Both the position numbers and the translations under genes were made by a program. A DNA stretch of 9,188 nt. Source: Firmicutes bacterium UBA5774 (lineage in GTDB: Bacteria; Bacillota; Clostridia; Peptostreptococcales; Anaerovoracaceae). Location of the stretch: the NCBI GenBank assembly GCA_002418625.1, contig DIEM01000040.1, positions 4,112-13,299 on the forward strand. The letters are read 5' to 3'. Below, in pieces: positions 4,793 through 9,188 of the stretch (position 1 is the first letter of the stretch; every line of letters begins with the position of its first letter). A model generated the notes under the pieces. It saw only the letters and a list, made by a program, of their open reading frames with translations, did no database searches and was not told the DNA's origin.

Positions 4793-5455
4793 TCACCGTT
4801 TCCTTCGGATCACGATCTCGATGTCTTCATTCTCATCAAAGCCCTTCAGCGGGCTCACGATGCCGGTGATCGTATTTTCAAGGATCTCCCGGACAAAGGA
4901 TTTCATCGGGATGCTGCGGTCGCCTATATTCAATGTCACGGTGCTTCTGCTCCGTCGCGCGGTCTTGGCGTCAGGGCAGGCTTCAGTGATAAGGTCCGCC
5001 AGTCGTCCAGCCTCCTTCGTCGCGTTGATGACGGGCAGGCCTTTATATTCATCCATGGTTTCTGATATGATGCCGCTGATGGCGATCACCCGGTCGTCCA
5101 GGCGCTCGTCGATCTCGGATGTCGTCGCCGCCGTCAGGATCCTGGGCGAATCCGCCTCCCGGGGGCCTTCCAGTATGACATATTCGTGGTCATAGAATCG
5201 AAGGATCTCGTCGATGCCGAGCTGACGCTGGAAAAGCACGTCGGTCTCGTAAAGTCCTCTTGCCGTCACCAGCTGAGATCCGGCCATTTTATGCCTGTGG
5301 GTATTGGTGCCTTCCTGGTCGATGGCAAACCCTTCGAAATGGATGTCCTTGACAGATCCGACCGAATGGCCGCGCCTGCGCAGCTCTCTGATCAGGTATT
5401 CCGCCGTGGTCGTCTTTCCTGAACCGCTGACGCCGAAAATCGTTATGACACGCAT
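4793..5455 (-). CDS. mobB: MobB-like molybdopterin-guanine-dinucleotide biosynthesis GTPase with C-terminal extension
   Basis: A 220-residue P-loop protein. Walker A is GVSGSGKTT (8-16). GSVKDIHFEGFAIDQEGTNT (33-52) followed by HRHKMAGS is the diagnostic MobB pattern (the K-H/D, D-x-x-G-x-D/N-T-x-x-H element), and VILEGPRE (93-100) is the Walker-B/EG motif. MobB binds GTP and assists MobA in attaching GMP to molybdopterin. Typical MobB is about 160-175 residues. Here residues ~168-220 form an extra module, with TLNIGDRSIPMKSFVREIL followed by TITGIVSPLKG. The ATG at 5455 has AAAGGAG seven bases upstream. No mobA is in the window. Its position directly after ECF transporter genes ties it to import of a cofactor, metal or precursor. 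Confidence 0.88.
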   Translation of the reverse strand: MRVITIFGVSGSGKTTTAEYLIRELRRRGHSVGSVKDIHFEGFAIDQEGTNTHRHKMAGSQLVTARGLYETDVLFQRQLGIDEILRFYDHEYVILEGPREADSPRILTAATTSEIDERLDDRVIAISGIISETMDEYKGLPVINATKEAGRLADLITEACPDAKTARRSRSTVTLNIGDRSIPMKSFVREILENTITGIVSPLKGFDENEDIEIVIRRKR

Positions 5456-5469
5456 TGAGTTGCTCCTTT

Positions 5470-6204
5470 CTATGTAAACAAAATGATGATTAGTGTGGCG
5501 GATAAAGCCAGCATCATGATTCCCCAGTCCACCGGCTTCAACTTCAGCGTGCGGTGGGACGTCCGGACGGCAAACATGCGAAAGCCCCGAGATTCAATGG
5601 ATAGTGTGATGCTCCGGGATTTAAGCATGGTAGAAATCACGACAGGGCTGAGCAGGTACATATAGGTGCCCAGCTTGTCCCTGAATCCGATCCGTTGGAT
5701 GTCGATACCCCGAAGCTGTATGGCTGTCATGGTTTCAAGAAATTGTTCCCGCAGCATCGGCAGAAAACGGATCCCCATCGATGCCATGAAAGCGATTTCA
5801 TAAGGAAGCTTCAACTGGACCATTCCCTGTATTATATCCCGATAATTCGACGTCGTCAAAACCGCCGCAGATGACATGACGATCATGATCCTCAGCAGAA
5901 AACCCGCCGCCATTCCAAGGCCACCGACGGTCATAAGCGGCAGGGGGCCTATGGCAATCAAAACCTCGCCGGAAGGCATGAAGATGCTTTGGATCACAGC
6001 CACGGCAATCACCAGGAACGCCAGACGGCGAAACCGTATCATCAGGGTAAAAGGCTTTGCCCGGAAGCACAGGCCGAAAGCGAGGGTCGCCAGCAGGATC
6101 ACGCAAAGCGTGACGTTGTCCGTTACGAGGATTCCCGCTGTCGACAGGCAGGCGACGATGAACATCTTCGTTCTCGGATCGATCTCAGCGAACAGTCCTG
6201 TCAT
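5470..6204 (-). CDS. ecfT: ECF transporter transmembrane coupling subunit EcfT (CbiQ family)
   Basis: A 244-residue integral membrane protein, the T-component that couples the ATPases to the substrate-binding S-component. It begins with the family-typical short lead-in FAEIDPRTKMF. Hydrophobic segments lie at about 13-46, 60-76, 91-116, 181-192 and 227-243. The two coupling-helix signatures sit in the cytoplasmic region at LRG (164-166) and SRG (205-207, in IESRGF), as in EcfT/CbiQ proteins where the arginines dock into EcfA grooves. The start at 6204 overlaps the end of ecfA2 by 20 bases and has GGGAGG seven bases upstream. MobB follows after 14 bases. A complete gene with no anomaly. Confidence 0.9.
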   Translation of the reverse strand: MTGLFAEIDPRTKMFIVACLSTAGILVTDNVTLCVILLATLAFGLCFRAKPFTLMIRFRRLAFLVIAVAVIQSIFMPSGEVLIAIGPLPLMTVGGLGMAAGFLLRIMIVMSSAAVLTTSNYRDIIQGMVQLKLPYEIAFMASMGIRFLPMLREQFLETMTAIQLRGIDIQRIGFRDKLGTYMYLLSPVVISTMLKSRSITLSIESRGFRMFAVRTSHRTLKLKPVDWGIMMLALSATLIIILFT

Positions 6205-6847
6205 CGATGATCCTCCCCTCTGAAAGCACTAGTATCCGATCGGTCATGTCAGAAACGAAAGCTTTGTCGTGGCTGATCAGAAGCGCGCCTGTTCCCCGCG
6301 CCTTCAGGTCTGAAAGCACTTCTTTCAGTGTATCGACGCAGTCGCTGTCGAGGCCGGGAGTCGGCTCGTCCAGAATCAGGAACGACGGCTTCAAGGCAAG
6401 GCCGGCCGCCAGCGCCACCCTGCGCTTCTCGCCGCCACTTAAAAGAAGCGGCATGGTTTTCCGAAGATGACTGACGCGGAAAAGCGTTGTCATTTCATCG
6501 ACGACCTCTTCGGTTCTCTCCTTGCTTTCATGCCTGAGCCGCAGTGCAAATCCAATCTCGTCCTCCACGGTCTGGGCAAACAGCTGGTTGTCCGGATTCT
6601 GAAAGCAATAACAAATATCCCGGCCGACTTCGCTGAGCCGGATCGACCTGCTGTCCTGCCCGAAAATGGATACCGTTCCGGAAGTTGGCTTCAGGATCCC
6701 TGCCAGCAGCTTGCCGAGCGTCGTCTTGCCGGAGCCGTTGCTTCCGGTGAGCGCCGTAAATCCTTTTTTATCTATCGCCGTGCTGAAATCCCTGAGGATC
6801 TCAGGCTGTCCGGCATAATTGAAGCATATTTTGTCCGCCGTAATCAT
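6185..6847 (-). CDS. ecfA2: ECF transporter ATP-binding subunit EcfA2
   Basis: A 220-residue ABC ATPase. Walker A is GSNGSGKTT (35-43), the Q-loop QNPDNQLF begins at Q83 and is followed by TVEDEIGFAL (the ECF-type pattern), the signature is LSGGE (136-140), Walker B is FLILDEP (156-162), the D-loop is GLD, and the switch histidine is H193 (LLISHD). Together with EcfA1 it forms the heterodimeric motor on EcfT. The ATG at 6847 is preferred because AAGGTG lies six bases upstream; a GTG at 6856, overlapping the ecfA1 stop as GTGA, is the alternative and would add three residues. The gene runs into ecfT with a 20-base overlap, so the two are probably translationally coupled. Confidence 0.9.
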   Translation of the reverse strand: MITADKICFNYAGQPEILRDFSTAIDKKGFTALTGSNGSGKTTLGKLLAGILKPTSGTVSIFGQDSRSIRLSEVGRDICYCFQNPDNQLFAQTVEDEIGFALRLRHESKERTEEVVDEMTTLFRVSHLRKTMPLLLSGGEKRRVALAAGLALKPSFLILDEPTPGLDSDCVDTLKEVLSDLKARGTGALLISHDKAFVSDMTDRILVLSEGRIIDDRTVR

Positions 6848-6852
6848 TGCCG

Positions 6853-7494
6853 TCACCTTGATCCCTCCAGAAGCTTCGCGCCTGCCAGCGTGTATGTCTT
6901 GTCCGCAAGCGCCAGCATGTCGCGGTTGTGTTCTATCATGATGATGGTCTTTCCTTCCGCTTTTAGTCTCGTGAAGGTCTCTGCGACCCGTATTTTACCG
7001 GTTTCATCCAGGAAGGCCGTGACCTCGTCGCAGACGAGGATATCCGGCTCCATGGCAAGGACTGCGGCAAAGACGATCATCTGCCGTTCGCCGCCCGAAA
7101 GCCGGTTCGGACCCTTATCCCTGAATTCAGACATGCCAGTCAGCGCCAGAGACGTTTCGATCCGCCCGCCGATCAGCTCGGGAGAAAGGCACAGGTTCTC
7201 TGGCCCGAATGCGATCTCGTCCTCTACCGACGGCAGGAAGATCTGCGTGTCCGGATCCTGGAAAACGATGCCGGCTCTTCCGTTCAACTCAACGGATCCT
7301 GACATCTCGCCCTTGACATTCTTCGGAATGATCCCCGCGATGCAGCAGGCAAGTGTGCTCTTTCCGCTGCCGGAAGGGCCCGTGATGGCGGTGATGCTGC
7401 CCTGCGGCGCACTGAAAGAAAGGTCTCCCAGGACCTCCGGGCCGTCCTTGCTGTATTTGAATGACAGATTTCTCACTTCCACCATGTTTTTCAT
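6853..7494 (-). CDS. ecfA1: ECF transporter ATP-binding subunit EcfA1
   Basis: A 213-residue ABC ATPase. Walker A is GPSGSGKST (39-47), the Q-loop is QDPDTQIFLPSVEDEIAFG (Q79), the signature is LSGGE (132-136), Walker B is ILVCDE (152-157) followed by VTAFLD in place of the usual PTxxLD, and the switch histidine is H189 (MIEHN). At 213 residues it is shorter than the usual ~280-residue EcfA1, lacking the C-terminal extension found in many ECF ATPases, as does its partner. The ATG at 7494 overlaps the stop of the upstream gene (ATGA) and has no strong Shine-Dalgarno, so translation is probably coupled; an ATG three codons in is a possible alternative. It pairs with EcfA2 on EcfT. Confidence 0.9.
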   Translation of the reverse strand: MKNMVEVRNLSFKYSKDGPEVLGDLSFSAPQGSITAITGPSGSGKSTLACCIAGIIPKNVKGEMSGSVELNGRAGIVFQDPDTQIFLPSVEDEIAFGPENLCLSPELIGGRIETSLALTGMSEFRDKGPNRLSGGERQMIVFAAVLAMEPDILVCDEVTAFLDETGKIRVAETFTRLKAEGKTIIMIEHNRDMLALADKTYTLAGAKLLEGSR

Positions 7495-8018
7495 ATCACA
7501 TCGATCTCACAAACGAATTTCGCCCATCGCTGGCTGAACGGATCGCTTCTGACGACAATCATATAGGGTCCTTTCCCGTCCTTGTCTTCGATGGTTCCAA
7601 GGTACTCTCCATCCTGCTTTATGACAAGATAGACATTGTTCATCGCTTCGGCTTCCCCGGCTGTCAGGGCGACCATATAGCCGTCCGCCGACAGGATGTT
7701 GATCTGGGATGCCTGATCAAGGGAGATTCCCGCGGCTTCAAGAACGTCGATCAGCGGCGCGCCTGTATAGGAATGCTTCACCGGATCGCTTTCGTCAGAG
7801 TTCAGGTTCGCATTGAAATCCGAAAGCCCGATTGCTTCAAATTTTTCCATATCCAGCGTGTACCGGAGTTCTCCGCCGTTCTTTACAAGGATCTCGGCTT
7901 TTTCCGCCAGAGCCATGCGGTCGTTCGCCCCGCTGAAATTAAGATATGCCGCCAGAGCAGTCGTTGCTGTGAGTATTATTATGGCTGCGATCAATATCCT
8001 GTTTGTCCTGTTTTTCAT
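7491..8018 (-). CDS. Membrane-anchored protein with sulfite-oxidase-type molybdopterin-domain fold
   Basis: A 175-residue protein with a basic N terminus and one hydrophobic segment (~8-26), which is an uncleaved anchor or signal peptide; the rest is extracytoplasmic. Residues ~42-175 look like a minimal oxidoreductase molybdopterin-binding domain (PF00174 type): YTGAPLIDVLEAAGI (84-98), ILSADGYMVAL (108-118), GPYMIVV (150-156), and RWAKFVCEIDV near the end. The sole cysteine is C170, in the last strand, so the Mo-ligating cysteine of true sulfite oxidases is absent, and catalysis like that enzyme is unlikely. ATG 8018 is chosen because GGAGG lies seven bases upstream; ATG 8036, overlapping the previous stop, is rejected. 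Its place between a secreted phosphodiesterase and ECF ATPases suggests it binds or presents a ligand for import (inference). Confidence 0.75.
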   Translation of the reverse strand: MKNRTNRILIAAIIILTATTALAAYLNFSGANDRMALAEKAEILVKNGGELRYTLDMEKFEAIGLSDFNANLNSDESDPVKHSYTGAPLIDVLEAAGISLDQASQINILSADGYMVALTAGEAEAMNNVYLVIKQDGEYLGTIEDKDGKGPYMIVVRSDPFSQRWAKFVCEIDVI

Positions 8019-8032
8019 TCTGTCGCCTCCTC

Positions 8033-8845
8033 TCATCTGCCTTCGGATTCCATTGTCAAAAACGGCACCACCATGTCTTCTTCCAGGTTTTCACCATGGT
8101 CTCCTCCGCTGCCGTCCTCGTGCATGCCATGATCGGCGACAAGGAGGATCGTCCCGTTGAATTCCGCTGCCAGAAGCTTGATGTAGCCGTCTATTTCATT
8201 GATTTTATCCGTCACTTCCTTGCTATAGGGACCATGGGCATGGCCCTGGTCGTCGATGCCGTGGAAATGGACCATAATAAGATCCGGAGCTTCCGCAAGG
8301 GCGTTAAGGGCACTTTCAACCACCTCGTCGTCGGTGCCGTCATCGTCCCGGTCCACATTGAGAACCGGCGCCAGGGATGTTTTCAGAATCTGGATGTCTC
8401 CCTCGATCAGCGCCGCTTTTTTGCCGAGTTCGGCGGCTTTATCGAATATGTCCGGAACCCTGTATTCCCTCTTCGATCTGTCCGCGATCCCATTCACCTC
8501 CGGCGGAGTTCCGGTGATCATCGCCGCCATGCCTGAGTTTGTGACAGGCTTCATGACAGAGAGGGCGGGGCCGCCAGTGAAATGGGCCTCGATATAAGGC
8601 GCCGTATCCTCATCCATGGCCTTCTGGTATTCCTGCCAGCTGAAGCCGTCAAGGAAAAGGATCATGACCCTGTCGCCCGCTTCAAGCTCATTGACGCTCC
8701 TGTTGTAGACATCCATGATATGGCCGATGTCCTCATAGCCAAAATCCTGCTCGGTATCGGGCAGCGTGGCGCATGCCGGCATCAAAGCCATAGCGGCAAG
8801 GAGCATGGAGATCATTGCCGTTAAATGGATCATTCGCTTCATCAT
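8033..8845 (-). CDS. Secreted lipoprotein phosphodiesterase, alkaline phosphatase/NPP superfamily
   Basis: A 270-residue metalloenzyme. An N-terminal signal peptide ends in a lipobox-like MPAC with C25 as the likely lipidated residue, so the enzyme sits on the outer face of the membrane. The two-metal site of the superfamily is visible: D66 (FLDGF), T102 as nucleophile candidate (PVTNSG, followed by MITGTPPEVNGI), D198 and H202 (DDQGHAHGP), D238 and H239 (VADHG), and H250 (GGDHGE). The pattern matches type I phosphodiesterase/nucleotide pyrophosphatases rather than classical alkaline phosphatases, but the protein is much shorter than typical NPPs. The ATG at 8845 follows GAGGA at seven bases; TTG 8851 is less likely. 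Its stop lies 14 bases before the next gene. A role in cleaving a cofactor dinucleotide or phosphoester before uptake is inferred from context. Confidence 0.85.
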   Translation of the reverse strand: MMKRMIHLTAMISMLLAAMALMPACATLPDTEQDFGYEDIGHIMDVYNRSVNELEAGDRVMILFLDGFSWQEYQKAMDEDTAPYIEAHFTGGPALSVMKPVTNSGMAAMITGTPPEVNGIADRSKREYRVPDIFDKAAELGKKAALIEGDIQILKTSLAPVLNVDRDDDGTDDEVVESALNALAEAPDLIMVHFHGIDDQGHAHGPYSKEVTDKINEIDGYIKLLAAEFNGTILLVADHGMHEDGSGGDHGENLEEDMVVPFLTMESEGR

Positions 8846-8847
8846 CT

Positions 8848-9188
8848 TCAAATCCTCACGTTCTTCTTGATAACCGCGCCGATCTTCCAGGCCAGCAGGC
8901 CGCCAAGCCCACCGGACAATGCCGCCGCACAGAGTCCCAGCATCAGCGGGACCAAAGGCAGCCTGAAAAATATCAGGTTGGATAGCAGCGTGCCGCAGAT
9001 ATTTGCGGCGACTCCGCCTGTAAACATTCTTATTTTGCCCGTCTCATCGCGCTTCAGAGCCCAAAAGGCCAGATCCGTCGCAATGCCCGGCAGCGTATAG
9101 GTCACGATGCTCAGGATGCCATGGGTTCCGAAAACGCCGGAAGCCATCACGATGATGGCCTGCACGAATCCGATCAGTGTCCCGGTGC
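8848..9188 (-). CDS. ECF transporter S-component-like membrane protein (N terminus outside window)
   Basis: The reading frame is open to the window edge; the visible C-terminal 112 residues are strongly hydrophobic and glycine-rich. Segments are roughly 1-20 (GTLIGFVQAIIVMASG), 22-42 (HGILSIVTYTLPGIATDLAF), 51-70 (GGVAANICGTLLSNLIF) and 73-98 (LPLVPLMLGLCAAALSGGLG), ending in a basic tail KIGAVIKKNVRI. Glycine-rich helices and the TLPGIATDL stretch fit the ~20 kDa S-components of ECF importers, and the gene heads an operon encoding EcfA1, EcfA2 and EcfT. The substrate family cannot be assigned from this part. A GTG at 9165 could be taken for a start, but the frame continues upstream without a stop, so the gene is treated as partial. 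It overlaps the phosphodiesterase start region, within three bases. Confidence 0.7.
   Translation of the reverse strand, partial: TGTLIGFVQAIIVMASGVFGTHGILSIVTYTLPGIATDLAFWALKRDETGKIRMFTGGVAANICGTLLSNLIFFRLPLVPLMLGLCAAALSGGLGGLLAWKIGAVIKKNVRI

Noticed and set aside
6467..7537. A 356-codon open frame on the plus strand
   Set aside because: It is antisense to two ABC ATPase genes whose Walker, signature and switch motifs are intact on the minus strand; the plus-strand translation shows no domain and has no suitable ribosome binding site.
1..9188. tRNA, rRNA, CRISPR arrays, transposase genes or an integrase
   Set aside because: I looked for cloverleaf and T-loop patterns, regularly spaced repeats and transposase motifs and saw none.

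Overview
The window looks like a chromosomal stretch of an anaerobic Bacillota (Clostridia-type) bacterium. I base this on strong AAGGAGG-like ribosome binding sites, sigma-A promoters with 17-base spacers, ECF (energy-coupling factor) transport genes, a MocR-type regulator, an AAA/DUF4143 ATPase and small zinc-ribbon proteins. No genus can be named from the sequence. Base composition is mosaic: the right half and both edges look moderately GC-rich, while the DUF4143 ATPase and the 2750-3160 intergenic stretch are clearly AT-richer.

Left part (1-2950, all on the minus strand): the N-terminal third of a MocR/GntR-aminotransferase regulator with its own promoter and a palindrome beside it; an AAA_14/DUF4143 ATPase; and a class I SAM-dependent methyltransferase. 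Upstream of the methyltransferase sits a short transcription unit (strong promoter, near-perfect Shine-Dalgarno, five-residue mini-ORF, intrinsic terminator). It looks like a transcription-attenuation leader, or else a free-standing small RNA.

Middle part (3000-3911, plus strand): three very small genes, each with its own signals. They are a 55-residue zinc-ribbon protein, a 37-residue zinc-ribbon-like protein, and a 60-residue protein of unknown function. The promoter of the third overlaps the terminator hairpin of the second. About 200 bases of gene-poor DNA follow, with a possible toxin-gene remnant.

Right part (4108-9188, minus strand): a tightly packed operon. In transcription order it encodes an ECF S-component-like membrane protein (N terminus outside the window), a secreted lipoprotein phosphodiesterase of the alkaline-phosphatase/NPP superfamily, a membrane-anchored protein with the sulfite-oxidase-type molybdopterin-domain fold but no candidate ligand cysteine, two ECF ATPases (EcfA1, EcfA2), EcfT, a MobB-like GTPase with a C-terminal extension, and an APH-like small-molecule kinase. 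Genes overlap or lie within 20 bases of each other.

A surface phosphodiesterase, a pterin-cofactor-fold protein, an ECF importer, MobB and a kinase together suggest an uptake and salvage route for a molybdopterin-like or other dinucleotide cofactor. This is an inference from gene order and family membership, and it is the most interesting candidate system in the window.
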